A stretch of 64,000 nt of DNA, from contig NZ_CP110341.1 in the NCBI RefSeq assembly GCF_026013965.1, positions 310,001 through 374,000 of the forward strand. The letters run 5' to 3'. Positions 33,315 to 42,286 of this stretch are shown piece by piece (position 1 is the stretch's first letter; every line of letters starts with the position of its first letter). The position numbers were made by a program, and so were the translations under genes. The notes beneath the pieces were generated by a model. It had not been told where the DNA came from. It saw nothing but the letters and a program-made list of their open reading frames with translations, and searched no databases. The DNA is from Brevibacterium sp. JSBI002 (GTDB lineage Bacteria; Actinomycetota; Actinomycetes; Actinomycetales; Brevibacteriaceae).

Positions 33315-34649
33315 GTGCACAGCTCACATCGCTCAGCGATCGTCCGCGTCATCGCGGGCTTCTCGGCCGCACTGGTCACGGGAACCACTCTGCTCATGAC
33401 TCCGGCAGCCACAGTCGCTGACGGCGGCATCTCCTTGCTCAAAGCTCTCTTCACAGCCACCTCGGCGCTCAGCGTCACGGGGCTCGTCGTCCTCGACACC
33501 GGTCAGGACTTCACTCTCTTCGGACAGATCGTCATCGTCTGCCTCATCCAGGCCGGCGGACTCGGCGTGCTCCTGCTCACGGCGCTGCTTGCCCTGCTGC
33601 TGGCGGGAAAGGCCGGTCTCAGGCTCCGCCAATCCGTGGCCTCGGAGACGAAGAGCGACGCGATCGGCGGCGTCAAGCCGCTCGTCCTGCGCATCACGGC
33701 ACTGACCTTCGGCATGGAACTCGTGGTCGCCTCGGCGCTGTTCTGCCGGTTCTTCCTCCATTACGACGAACCCGTCACGGCCGCGATCTGGGATGCGATC
33801 TTCCACGCGATCTCCGCGTTCAACAACGCCGGATTCGGGCTGCGTCAGGACAACCTCGTCGACTATGTGGCCGACCCGTTCATCTGCGGTCCGATCGGGC
33901 TGGCGGTCATCCTCGGCGGGCTCGGCTATCCCGTCCTCATCGAACTTGTCCGGCGGTACCGAACCCCGCTGAAGTGGAGTCTGACCACGCGGATCATGGT
34001 CGTCCTCACTCCGGTTCTGCTCATCGGCGGCACCGTCTTCATCGCCGTGATCGAGTGGAACAATGCCGCGACGATGGGCCACCTCGATGCGTGGGGGAAG
34101 ATCCAGGCGGCGACGTTCCAATCGACGATCACACGCACGGCCGGGTTCAACTCGATCGACATCAGCCAGATGCACACGGCGACGTGGTTCGGGATGGACG
34201 TCCTCATGTTCATCGGCGGCGGACCGGCGGGCACGGCAGGCGGCGTGAAGATCACGACGATGGCCGTGCTCGCGGCGACGACGTGGACGGAGGTCAGCGG
34301 CGGCCGGTCTGTCACCCTGTTCCGTCGCCGGATCTCCCGATACGTGCACCGGCAAGCGACGACGGTCATCGTCCTCGCCCTGGGGTGGGTGCTGCTCGCG
34401 ACGATGGTCATCCTGCTCTGCGACCCGAGATTCGGCCTCAGCCGGGTCCTCTTCGAAGTCATCTCCGGCTTCGGGACGGTCGGTCTGTCGACCGGAATCA
34501 CCGCGGATCTGTCCGCTCCCAGCCAGATCGTCCTCGTCCTCACCATGGCGCTCGGCAGGCTGGGACCGGTGACCGTGGCATCCGGCCTGGCCCTGCGCGA
34601 GCGCCCCATCCGCTACGAACTGCCGAAGGAGCGTCCGCTGATCGGCTGA
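33315..34649 (+). CDS. ktrB: KtrB/TrkH-type potassium channel subunit
   Basis: 444 residues forming the four M1-P-M2 units of the Trk/Ktr/HKT group. The selectivity loops are visible: ATSALSVTGLVVL, AISAFNNAGFGL, TITRTAGFNSID and VISGFGTVGLSTG, each with the key glycine. The third unit is followed by the flexible GGGPAGTAGGVKITT. The length fits KtrB rather than long TrkH. It takes up potassium, usually with sodium or membrane potential, and is gated by the RCK protein encoded 108 nt downstream. The start at GTG 33315 is set by the -10 box. Confidence 0.88.
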   Translation: MHSSHRSAIVRVIAGFSAALVTGTTLLMTPAATVADGGISLLKALFTATSALSVTGLVVLDTGQDFTLFGQIVIVCLIQAGGLGVLLLTALLALLLAGKAGLRLRQSVASETKSDAIGGVKPLVLRITALTFGMELVVASALFCRFFLHYDEPVTAAIWDAIFHAISAFNNAGFGLRQDNLVDYVADPFICGPIGLAVILGGLGYPVLIELVRRYRTPLKWSLTTRIMVVLTPVLLIGGTVFIAVIEWNNAATMGHLDAWGKIQAATFQSTITRTAGFNSIDISQMHTATWFGMDVLMFIGGGPAGTAGGVKITTMAVLAATTWTEVSGGRSVTLFRRRISRYVHRQATTVIVLALGWVLLATMVILLCDPRFGLSRVLFEVISGFGTVGLSTGITADLSAPSQIVLVLTMALGRLGPVTVASGLALRERPIRYELPKERPLIG

Positions 34650-34689
34650 TGGCCGGTCCACGGAGAGCCGAATCAACGACTGCCGACAC

Positions 34690-34703
34690 CCTCGCCGAGG
34701 CGG
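34690..34703 (+). repeat. Dispersed 14-mer CCTCGCCGAGGCGG
   Basis: Exact plus-strand copy in the ktrB-ktrA gap, continuing as GCCCC, the extension shared with several other intergenic copies. Confidence 0.75.
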
Positions 34704-34757
34704 CCCCGCACTCAGATGGGACGCCAAGTGAGGATGAGGCCCAGAAAGGACAAGACC

Positions 34758-35495
34758 ATGAACGAGAAGAAGAATTGGATGGCGCGGTCCGCGTCGTTCT
34801 TCACCGGCGACCCCTCGCCGCTGGCAAAGGACGGGGCGGTGGCCGTGATCGGGCTCGGCCGCTTCGGCGGATCCCTGGCGCGCGAACTCGCTGAGCATGG
34901 GGTCGAGGTCATCGGCGTCGACCGTGACGAGTCCGTTGTGGCCGAGTTCGCCGACGTCCTCGCCCATGCCTCCCGCGCCGATGCCACCGACGAGGTGGTG
35001 CTGCGACAGCTGGGCATCGACGAGGTCTCCCGCGTCGTCATCGCCATCGGCAGCGACTTGGAAGCGAGCATCCTCGTGGCCTCGCGGATCCTCAAGCTCG
35101 GCAATCGCCACATCTGGGCGAAGGCGATCAGCGAAACCCACGCCGAGATCCTCCATCAGCTGGGCATCGGCAACGTCATCAGCCCCGAGAACGACATGGG
35201 CCGACGACTGGCCCACCTGATCAGGGGGCATATCTCGGACTTCCTGCCCATCGACGAGGACTTCGTCCTGGCGCGCACCACTCCGCCGGTGCGCACGACC
35301 GACGTGCCCTTGGCCTCACTGGGGCTGCGCACGAGGTACGACGTCACGATCGTCGCGTTCAAACGCCGCGGCGGCACCCACTGGGACATCGCCGATCGAG
35401 ACGTCACCCTCTATGCCGACGACGAGATCCTCGTGGCCGGCAGCCCGAAGAAGGTCGAAGCATTCAGCGAATTGGACAAAGACGCCGACGCGTAG
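34758..35495 (+). CDS. ktrA: KtrA/TrkA-type RCK regulatory subunit
   Basis: 245 residues with one RCK_N domain (AVIGLGRFGGSLARELAEHGVEVIGVDRDE, a Rossmann nucleotide site ending in an acidic residue that favours NAD(H) or ATP/ADP) and one RCK_C domain (about 160-240, DEILVAGSPKKVEAFSEL). This single-unit size is that of KtrA rather than double-unit TrkA. It forms a cytoplasmic ring that opens KtrB. AAAGGA precedes the ATG at 34758; an upstream ATG at 34716 has no ribosome binding site. Confidence 0.88.
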   Translation: MNEKKNWMARSASFFTGDPSPLAKDGAVAVIGLGRFGGSLARELAEHGVEVIGVDRDESVVAEFADVLAHASRADATDEVVLRQLGIDEVSRVVIAIGSDLEASILVASRILKLGNRHIWAKAISETHAEILHQLGIGNVISPENDMGRRLAHLIRGHISDFLPIDEDFVLARTTPPVRTTDVPLASLGLRTRYDVTIVAFKRRGGTHWDIADRDVTLYADDEILVAGSPKKVEAFSELDKDADA

Positions 35496-35522
35496 GTCGA
35501 CGCCCTTGGACGATCGCTATTC

Positions 35523-35536
35523 CCTCGCCGAGGCGG
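35523..35536 (+). repeat. Dispersed 14-mer CCTCGCCGAGGCGG
   Basis: First of two exact copies, 34 nt apart and in the same orientation, in the 117-nt gap between ktrA and the MhuD-like gene. Confidence 0.75.
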
Positions 35537-35556
35537 CCCCTGAAGTCACAATGATC

Positions 35557-35570
35557 CCTCGCCGAGGCGG
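35557..35570 (+). repeat. Dispersed 14-mer CCTCGCCGAGGCGG
   Basis: Second copy of the closely spaced pair after ktrA. Both are preceded by TCC, so the local duplication covers at least TCCCTCGCCGAGGCGGC. Confidence 0.75.
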
Positions 35571-35612
35571 CGCCGTGATTGGGCGCGTAAGCTCGGGGCA
35601 CTGCTGCGGGCG

Positions 35613-35909
35613 TCAGTCGCCGAGGTCGACGACCTCGAACTCGAGGAGGTTCGCCTGCTCGGAGACCGGCTTCTTGCCGCTGGACTCGTGGGCGGATGAG
35701 CGGTTGGCGAGCCAGTTCTCGAAGTCTTCGCGGGTCGCCCACTGGGTGTAGACGAAGTACTGGTCCCCGCCGGCCACCGGGCGCAGCAGCTGGAAACCTT
35801 CGAACCCGGGGGAGCCGTCGACGGAGTGCTTGCGCTGCGCGAAGCGCTTCTCGAGTTCAGCGCGAGCAGGCTCGGGGACGGTGAGGGAGTTGATGGCGAC
35901 GACTGACAT
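35613..35909 (-). CDS. mhuD: MhuD-like haem-degrading monooxygenase
   Basis: 98 residues of the antibiotic-biosynthesis-monooxygenase fold. The pattern MSVVAINSLTVP, ELEKRFAQRKHSV, SPGFEGFQLLRPV and LLEFEVVDLG closely follows mycobacterial MhuD, and the haem-site residues are kept: Asn7, Trp66 and His74 (Asn7, Trp66 and His75 in MhuD, from memory). It should open haem to release iron in the cytoplasm. AGGAG precedes the ATG at 35909. No iron box is evident upstream. It joins the siderophore importer and esterase as part of the iron supply. Confidence 0.8.
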   Translation of the reverse strand: MSVVAINSLTVPEPARAELEKRFAQRKHSVDGSPGFEGFQLLRPVAGGDQYFVYTQWATREDFENWLANRSSAHESSGKKPVSEQANLLEFEVVDLGD

Positions 35910-36045
35910 GGTTGCTCCTGTTCGGGTTGGCAGCTGAGTCACCTCGACCCTACGGCCTTGACCCGAGTGCTGTCTGAGGAGTCCGATTGTTCGCCCGCAG
36001 CGTCTCAGATCCGACGTCGTGCAGCGGTGCAGGAGCATGGAGGCG

Positions 36046-36105
36046 ATTGTTGGGTCGATCCACGGTGTTCTGGAGGTCGAAAACACCGTGGATCGACCCA
36101 ACAAT
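36046..36105. repeat. 24-bp perfect inverted repeat, probable terminator
   Basis: Arms at 36046-36069 and 36082-36105 are perfect complements with a 12-nt loop. It abuts the stop codon of the methyltransferase gene (36106) and lies before the MhuD-like gene. It resembles neither of the two dispersed repeat families. Confidence 0.75.
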
Positions 36106-37602
36106 TCAATCGGAAGGTGCGGCGGGGCGATATTCGGCTGTCACGTCGCCGCCGATGGTCTCGACGACCTCGAGCTGGGTGAACGTCAGTCCGGGGGAGT
36201 GGGCGTCGGCGGCGCGACGGATGCGCTCGGCGGTGAGCTCACTGATCGTCGGGAAATCGGCGTCGCCGGCAGTGCCCGCACCGTCTGTGCCGCCCGCACC
36301 GGCAGCGCCCGCACCGCCTGTGCCGCCCGCGCCTTCTGCTGCCTGACCGTTTGCTCCGGCCCCGCCGGTCCGCTCCACTCCGCCCCCGACGACGACAGCC
36401 TTCGCGTTCTTCGACCGCAGCGGCTCCGGGGTCTGCACCAGCACGAATGACCGGGACCCCTGATCCCGTTCGTTCGCGGCCATCACGGCCTGTGCGGTGG
36501 TCCCGGACCCGGCGAAGAAGTCGAGGACGATGGCATCGGGGTCGAAGAACGTCTGCGAGGCCACGAGCGCCTTGACCAGCTCGACCGGCTTCGGATAGCT
36601 GAACACCCCCGCCAGGCCCAGCGGCTCCAGATCGTTCTGCCCGCCGAGCGCCTTGATGATCGAGTACAGCTTCGAACTCGCCTTCTCCGCCGGGGTCACT
36701 CGCACCACCGCATGCTTGCCCTCTGCGCCCCAGGGACGCAGGATGTACTCGCCCGATGCCAGCTTCGCATCCACCTCGGCGAGTTTCCCCTCACCCTTGA
36801 CGGCGACGATGTCCTCGTACATCAGCCGCCGCTCGGACCCGCGCGCATACCGGCCGAAGCCGGCGCGCAGCACATCGGTCTCCACGAGCATCCGCCTGCC
36901 GTCGATGATCTCGAGCTTCGCCGGCGACTTCTTCTCCGTGAGGAACGGCCCGACCTGGCTCGCATTGCGGGCCCACACGTGCACATAGTCGTGCCCGCGC
37001 ACGAAAGAGCGGGCATTGCCGCCGCCCTTCGCGCGCTGATGGATGAGCGTGCCCAGCGAATTGTCCTCACCGAAGATCTCGTGCCCGAGCAGCTGAGCCC
37101 ACGCGCTCTCCTTGTCGTCGAGGTGGAGGAACAGGACCCCGTCCTCACGCATGAGCTCACGTGCGAGCAGCAGCCGCGGGGTCATGAATGACAGCCAGCT
37201 GGCGTGATCGTGCCCGTGATCTTTGTAGGTGTGCGCGTTGCCCGTGTTGTACGGCGGATCGATGTAGACGACCTTGACCTTCCGGCGGTGCGTGGCCAGC
37301 AGGGCGGTGAGTGCGGGCAGATTGTCCCCGACGACGAGCAGATTCTCGTGTGGATCGGGAACGTGAGCGGTGCCGTCGGCGTCCCGCAGATGCGGACGAC
37401 CATCGCCGAGGCGGCCATCTCCTTCAAGGGTTCCCTTACCCGCCCCGAGGCGGCCCTCCCGTCCGGAGTTACCGTCCCCGAGGCTGGGGCTGGGCTCCCG
37501 TCCGACTCCGCCGCGGCGGGGCTCGGCTTCGGCACCGTCCACGAGGCGGCGACCGAGGGCGAAGGCGGCGGCCTTGCCGGTCCACTCCAAGACGGTCGTC
37601 AT
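36106..37602 (-). CDS. Site-specific DNA adenine methyltransferase (type III Mod-like), orphan
   Basis: 498 residues. The catalytic DPPYNTG (Asp115) precedes the AdoMet site FFAGSGTTAQAV (about 395), the order of beta-class N6-adenine methyltransferases such as type III Mod. WLSFMTPRLLLARELMREDGVLFLHLDD is typical of the group. No restriction subunit is next to it, so it may be an orphan epigenetic methylase or part of a split system. Two low-complexity regions are unusual: residues about 25-75 (Gly/Arg/Glu, containing copies related to the dispersed motif) and a Gly/Ala-rich stretch near 425-465. The ATG at 37602 is assigned by frame length; no strong ribosome binding site was checked beyond GGAG-like bases. 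Confidence 0.8.
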   Translation of the reverse strand: MTTVLEWTGKAAAFALGRRLVDGAEAEPRRGGVGREPSPSLGDGNSGREGRLGAGKGTLEGDGRLGDGRPHLRDADGTAHVPDPHENLLVVGDNLPALTALLATHRRKVKVVYIDPPYNTGNAHTYKDHGHDHASWLSFMTPRLLLARELMREDGVLFLHLDDKESAWAQLLGHEIFGEDNSLGTLIHQRAKGGGNARSFVRGHDYVHVWARNASQVGPFLTEKKSPAKLEIIDGRRMLVETDVLRAGFGRYARGSERRLMYEDIVAVKGEGKLAEVDAKLASGEYILRPWGAEGKHAVVRVTPAEKASSKLYSIIKALGGQNDLEPLGLAGVFSYPKPVELVKALVASQTFFDPDAIVLDFFAGSGTTAQAVMAANERDQGSRSFVLVQTPEPLRSKNAKAVVVGGGVERTGGAGANGQAAEGAGGTGGAGAAGAGGTDGAGTAGDADFPTISELTAERIRRAADAHSPGLTFTQLEVVETIGGDVTAEYRPAAPSD

Positions 37603-37639
37603 CCTTCTCCTTCACCCCGAACGGTGCCAAGATTGCTGT

Positions 37640-39283
37640 ATGAGTATTTCACGAGTGGCCGTCGTCGGTGCCGGTATCCTCGGCGTCGCCGCCGCCCGCG
37701 AAGTCACCACGAGGTTCCCCGACGCCGAGATCACCGTCTTCGACAAAGCCGAGAACGTCGCTGCACATCAGAGCGGCCACACCTCCGGAATCGTCGACTC
37801 CGGACTCGACCAGGAGCCCGGTTCAGCGGAGGCGAAGCTCACCCGGCGCGGCCTCCAACTGCTCATCCCCTACATGGCCGAGGCAGGCGTGCCCTACCGG
37901 GAATGCGGGCAGCTGCTCATCGCCCAGAACACCGACGAAGCCGAACGACTCGAAGAGATCTTCGCCCGTGCCGAAGACAATGAGGTCCCCGGCGTCAGAC
38001 TGCTCGAGCGTCACGAGATCGGAGCCGTCGAGCCAGCTGTCAGGGGAGTGCTCGGGCTCTTCTCACCCCATGCGGCCATCACCGATTTCTCGGCGCTCAC
38101 CGCAGCGCTCGCCTCCGATGTGCGGGCGGCTGGAGGGACATTCCGCTTCGGCTCCGAGGTCACCGGATTCGACACCATGAGCAACGAAGTCCGACTGCGC
38201 GGGCGCCCGGTTCCGGCAGACGACTCGCCGGCGGGGGATGGGGCCGCAGCCGGGGAGACAGGCGAGGATGACCGTGGTACGGACCAGGCCGGCGATCAGG
38301 CCGGCTCGAGCGAAGGCGCCGACGACCGCGACCGCCGCGACGACCAGGTCCACGACCGCGACCGTCGCGACGATCAGGTCAGAGACCGTCCGCGGACATA
38401 TCGCGGTGAGGAGGGCCGCGAACCCGTCATCGGCATTGCAGATGAGCTGCGCGATCGCTTCGGTCAGCAGGACTGGTTCAAACAGGCCGAATCGACGCTC
38501 GGCGAGTGGACGCAGAAGGTCTCCGATGCGTGGGCGAACCGCGACGGCTCGCGCCCAGGAGACTCTGGCTCACGCACCGGTGGCGCAGGATCGCGCGCCG
38601 GAGACGCTCCCAGCGGCAGGTCGCGCAGCGAAGCGCCAGCCGAGGAAGTGCTCGGCACCTTCGACATCGTCATCGTCTGCGCCGGTCTCCAGGCCGATCG
38701 CCTCGCGGTCGCCGCGGGACTCGACGCCGAACCGAGGATCGTGCCCTTCACCAGCGACTTCTACCGAAGCTCGGCCACCGACACCGAGGTGGTCCGCGGC
38801 ATCATCGGGTCCGTTCCCGACCCGCCGGCCCCGTTCACCGAAACCTCGATCGTCCGGGGACTCGACGACGGGCTCGTCCTCGGACCGAACACCTTCGTCG
38901 CCCTTGGCCGTGAAGCCTACGATCGGCACGGGTTCGACCTCGCCGACATCACCTCGACCGCCCGCTCCAAGGGGTTTTGGAAGTTCGCCGCGCAGACTGC
39001 GAAGACAGCGGCCCGCGGAGTCAAACCCCGGGTGAGCAAAACCGCCTTCGTCGACGGAATCCGCCGCTTCGTCCCGGAGCTCGACCCGAACGCCGTGGCG
39101 CCCGGGGCCCGCGGAGTCCGGGCTCAGGCGATGACGGCCGAAGGCGAACTCATCGACGAACTCACCATGACCAGGCGCGGCAGGCTGACCGTGGTCAGGT
39201 CCGTGCCGAAGTGGGCGGCCACCTCGGCGCTGGCGATTGCCGAAACGATCGTCGATCGGGCCTTCGAGAACGCGGCCCGCTGA
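37640..39283 (+). CDS. lhgO: LhgO-family FAD-dependent 2-hydroxyglutarate oxidase-like protein with large insert
   Basis: 547 residues. The FAD motif VAVVGAGILGVAAAREVTTRFPDAEITVFDKA, then HQSGHTSGIVDSGLDQEPGS, YRECGQLLIA, GVLGLFSPHAAITDF, DIVIVCAGLQADRLAV, GLVLGPNTFVALGREAY and GVRAQAM follow L-2-hydroxyglutarate oxidase LhgO, which is about 420 residues long. A hydrophilic block at about 190-337 separates the two halves; it holds a tandem repeat (DRDRRDDQV twice) and Gly/Ser/Arg-rich sequence and has no counterpart in LhgO. The enzyme should oxidise L-2-hydroxyglutarate at the membrane. The ATG at 37640 has no ribosome binding site. Divergent from the methyltransferase gene. Confidence 0.78.
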   Translation: MSISRVAVVGAGILGVAAAREVTTRFPDAEITVFDKAENVAAHQSGHTSGIVDSGLDQEPGSAEAKLTRRGLQLLIPYMAEAGVPYRECGQLLIAQNTDEAERLEEIFARAEDNEVPGVRLLERHEIGAVEPAVRGVLGLFSPHAAITDFSALTAALASDVRAAGGTFRFGSEVTGFDTMSNEVRLRGRPVPADDSPAGDGAAAGETGEDDRGTDQAGDQAGSSEGADDRDRRDDQVHDRDRRDDQVRDRPRTYRGEEGREPVIGIADELRDRFGQQDWFKQAESTLGEWTQKVSDAWANRDGSRPGDSGSRTGGAGSRAGDAPSGRSRSEAPAEEVLGTFDIVIVCAGLQADRLAVAAGLDAEPRIVPFTSDFYRSSATDTEVVRGIIGSVPDPPAPFTETSIVRGLDDGLVLGPNTFVALGREAYDRHGFDLADITSTARSKGFWKFAAQTAKTAARGVKPRVSKTAFVDGIRRFVPELDPNAVAPGARGVRAQAMTAEGELIDELTMTRRGRLTVVRSVPKWAATSALAIAETIVDRAFENAAR

Positions 39284-39318
39284 GATCGCCCCGCCAACCT
39301 GTGAAAGGGACACCGCTT

Positions 39319-40575
39319 TTGAGCGCTGATCGACCGTTCCCAGCGCTGTGCACGTGGACAGACAACGGCCCGGACGAGAGCTGGACGTTGCAGGTGGGGC
39401 TTCCGGCCTCAGCCATCCCCGCCGAGGCGGTCCCCGGAGACGCGCAGGAGATCTTCGTCGATCTCAACGGAGTCACCGACCGGCGGAATGTGCCCGGCGG
39501 GCTCATGACCCGGCTCCCTGCCCGGGACGAAGGCGGCGACCGTGTCGACGGTGCCGGCGCGACGAGGTATTCGATCGAGCTGACGGTTCCGCGGGGATAT
39601 CGCGGGGCGCTTCGCTTCCTGCCCGTGCCGCGTGGCCTCCAGGTCGCCGACCGTCCGACCTGGCTCTCTGTCCTCGAACGGGGATTCGTACCCGCCGGTG
39701 ATCACGATCTGCTCACGGTCACGGACATGCGCAGGAAACAGATCCTCGAACTCGCCGCACCCGACGCCAGGCCCCTGATCTGGACCGGTGGAGACCGTCC
39801 GGCGACCGACCTCCGCAGCGGGGCGGGCGTTGGTCGGGCCGACGCCGACGAGCAGGTCGTCACCCTCGGTTCCGCGCCGAGGCGGATCTGGACCCACCGA
39901 CCTCAGCGAGGTCCCGCCTCGGCGCCGGTGCTCGTCGTCTTCGACGGGGAGAGGTTCATCCGCGGGGGACTGCTCGCCGCGATCGACGAGCTGGTGTCTC
40001 CGCCGTCCGTCGTCATCGCCGTCGACCATGCCCCCGTCGGCGACGACGGTCCCGACGAGGACGCGGCCGTCGGCCAGCGCGCCGATGATCTCGTGATGAA
40101 TCCGCGGTTCTGCGACGACGTCCTCGCGCTCGTTCGTCAGACGGCACCGGAGGCCTCGGCCCGCACGATCATCGCGGGCGCCTCATACGGCGGACTGGCC
40201 GCGGCGTTCTTCTCCCTGCGTCACCCTGAGGCGTTCCGCGGAATCTGCCTCTCTCCGTCCTTCTGGGAATCCGACGACCAGAGGCGCAGGATCTGGGATC
40301 TCACGCCGAGCAGCACCGACAGTGAGCCGGACGGACTCGCAGCGGAACCGGAGTCTCGGATGTCGGAGACCCGGACGGCGACCGCCGCCCGTCCGACGTT
40401 CTGCGTCGACCACGGGATTCTGGAGACGGTCATTGCGGATTCTGTCGCCGAGGCGACCGAAGAGTTCGCCGCTCGCGGCATCGACGTCGCACCTCGGCCG
40501 TTCGTGGGCGGACACGAATATCTGTGGTGGCGCGAACTCATGCTCGTCCGACTCGCCGAAGTCCTGGCGGAATGA
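39319..40575 (+). CDS. Enterochelin-esterase-like hydrolase
   Basis: About 418 residues from TTG 39319, chosen because AAAGGGA lies eight bases upstream; GTG at 39301 would add six. The N-terminal 170 residues form a beta-sandwich (SWTLQVGLPASAIP, FVDLNGVTDRRNVPGG) as in Fes-type esterases. The alpha/beta hydrolase half has the nucleophile elbow GASYGGLAAAFF and the late histidine in VGGHEYLWWRELM. Such enzymes cleave ferric siderophore esters (enterobactin, salmochelin, bacillibactin) to free iron in the cytoplasm. It lies 35 nt after lhgO and may share its transcript, but fits functionally with the importer at 53-57 kb. Confidence 0.8.
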   Translation: MSADRPFPALCTWTDNGPDESWTLQVGLPASAIPAEAVPGDAQEIFVDLNGVTDRRNVPGGLMTRLPARDEGGDRVDGAGATRYSIELTVPRGYRGALRFLPVPRGLQVADRPTWLSVLERGFVPAGDHDLLTVTDMRRKQILELAAPDARPLIWTGGDRPATDLRSGAGVGRADADEQVVTLGSAPRRIWTHRPQRGPASAPVLVVFDGERFIRGGLLAAIDELVSPPSVVIAVDHAPVGDDGPDEDAAVGQRADDLVMNPRFCDDVLALVRQTAPEASARTIIAGASYGGLAAAFFSLRHPEAFRGICLSPSFWESDDQRRRIWDLTPSSTDSEPDGLAAEPESRMSETRTATAARPTFCVDHGILETVIADSVAEATEEFAARGIDVAPRPFVGGHEYLWWRELMLVRLAEVLAE

Positions 40576-40622
40576 CCCGAACGCCAGTCAATGTCGGTCA
40601 GGGCGCACCCGGCGTGGGGGAG

Positions 40623-40636
40623 CCGCCTCGGCGAGG
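40623..40636 (-). repeat. Dispersed 14-mer CCTCGCCGAGGCGG
   Basis: Exact minus-strand copy in the 78-nt gap between the convergent esterase and ramB genes. Confidence 0.75.
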
Positions 40637-40653
40637 GTTTTCTGCACCGTCGA

Positions 40654-42138
40654 TCAGTCGGAATGGCGTTCGAGGAACTCGTAGACCTCGGTGTCGTCGA
40701 CTCCGGGCACCGCTCCGGGCGGAACTGCGGCGAGCAGGGAGGCGTGCATGCGGGCCGACGGCAGCGCCTGGTCCTCCCATTTCTCGGCCAGGTCATCCGG
40801 GGCCTGGCGGCAGCAGGACGGATCCGGGCATCCGGACTGCGAGCGGATCGGCGATTCGCGACCTTCGAACCAGCGGACATGGGAGAACGGAACGCCGACG
40901 CTGATGGCGAAGTCACCGCCCGGCAGCACACGGGCGGTGCACCAGAAGGATCCGTGAGGGGTATCGGTGTACTGGTAGTAGGGGCTGAAGCGGTCGGCGA
41001 CGCGGAAGACGGTGCGCGATGTGAAGCGTTTGCACGCGAACTGTCCCTCGATCGCGCCGAGCGGATCGGTGGGGAACGGCAGCCCGTCGTTCGAGTACGC
41101 CTTGTGGATCGTGCCGGAATTGTGGACCTTCATGAAGTGCACGGGCAGTCCGAGGTGCTCGGTGGCGAGGTTCGTGAACCGGTGGGCGGCCATCTCGTAG
41201 CCGACGCCGAACATATCGCGCAGATGCTCGACGGAGAGCACCCGCTTCTTCTTCTCCTCTTCGAGCATCGGCACGGCCGCGGATTCGGGCAACAGGATCG
41301 CGGCAGCCAGATAGTTGGCCTCGACGCGCTGCTGGAGGAATTCGTGGAAGTCCTTCGGGGAGTCATAGCCGAGCACATGCGGAGCCAGGCTCATGAGCAG
41401 GTGAGACCGCGGATCGAAGGCAGCGTCGGCGTTGGGCAGATACAGCCGCTTGTTCGCGGTATCCGAGATCGACCGGGTCGATTCGGGCAGGTCGGAGACG
41501 TAATGGAGACTGAAGCCGAGCTTCTCGGCGATGAGCGCTGTCTGCCGCTGTGACACCGTTCCGGATTCGTAGCCGACGAGGTCGAGCAGCTCGGCAGCAG
41601 TGGCCTCGAGGTCGGCGAAGTAGTTGTTCTTCTCCCTCATCCGATCCCGCAGCTCCCGGTTGGCCCGCCGTGCCTCCTCCGGGGTAGCGGCCCGTCGCTC
41701 CAGAGCCTCGCCGAGCTGCCGCTGAAGACCCACGATCGCCTCGAGGGCATCGGCCGGCAGCGACTTGATCCGCACCTGCGGCAGGCCGAGGGAGGAGTAC
41801 ATAGGGGAGGCCTGATTGCGTTCGGCTTCGAGCTCGAGCGCCTGGCGCTCGTCGATCGGAGCGGGGTCGATGAGCTCGGAGACATCCGTCTTCAGCGCCT
41901 TCGCAATCGCGGCCAAGAGCGTGACAGAAGTTTCTCGCTTGCCGTTCTCGATCGTCGAGATCTGGGACGCCGCACGCCCCACTTCGTGCCCCAGCTCGTT
42001 GAGGGTCAAACCGCGCTTCTTGCGAAAAAATCGGATTCTTCTGCCGATGCTGAGCGGGTCGGTCTGCTGCTCTTCGCTCTCAACTTCCGCGCCAACGCTG
42101 GTCAAAGTGCCTCCCTCGGTTTCTGTGGGCTGGTTCAC
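40654..42138 (-). CDS. ramB: RamB-type acetate metabolism regulator
   Basis: 494 residues. An XRE helix-turn-helix (IRFFRKKRGLTLNELGHEVGRAASQISTIENGKRE, about 33-70) is followed by a long linker, an IrrE/ImmA-like segment around 265-330 (HEFLQQRVEANYLAAAILLPE) and a C-terminal short-chain-fatty-acyl regulator domain with RSQSGCPDPSCCRQAPDDL. This is the RamB layout. In Corynebacterium glutamicum RamB represses aceA and aceB in the absence of acetate. It is divergent from aceA with a 148-nt AT-rich gap, so local control of the glyoxylate genes is very likely. Confidence 0.88.
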   Translation of the reverse strand: MNQPTETEGGTLTSVGAEVESEEQQTDPLSIGRRIRFFRKKRGLTLNELGHEVGRAASQISTIENGKRETSVTLLAAIAKALKTDVSELIDPAPIDERQALELEAERNQASPMYSSLGLPQVRIKSLPADALEAIVGLQRQLGEALERRAATPEEARRANRELRDRMREKNNYFADLEATAAELLDLVGYESGTVSQRQTALIAEKLGFSLHYVSDLPESTRSISDTANKRLYLPNADAAFDPRSHLLMSLAPHVLGYDSPKDFHEFLQQRVEANYLAAAILLPESAAVPMLEEEKKKRVLSVEHLRDMFGVGYEMAAHRFTNLATEHLGLPVHFMKVHNSGTIHKAYSNDGLPFPTDPLGAIEGQFACKRFTSRTVFRVADRFSPYYQYTDTPHGSFWCTARVLPGGDFAISVGVPFSHVRWFEGRESPIRSQSGCPDPSCCRQAPDDLAEKWEDQALPSARMHASLLAAVPPGAVPGVDDTEVYEFLERHSD

Positions 42139-42286
42139 ACGATTGAAAAACAGTATGACAGATCCGCGAAATTTCTGAAACCGGAAATATCGAGATTATT
42201 CATCCGAAAAAACAATGCGAGAGCCCTTGCGCCCCCCGCAGACTGGATACATCAACAACCCCGAGAGATCGAGAAAGAGAAGGACA

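Noticed and set aside
33333..35231. 632-codon minus-strand frame opposite ktrB and ktrA
   Set aside because: The composition is acidic/arginine-rich with no recognisable domain, and both plus-strand genes are complete with family motifs.
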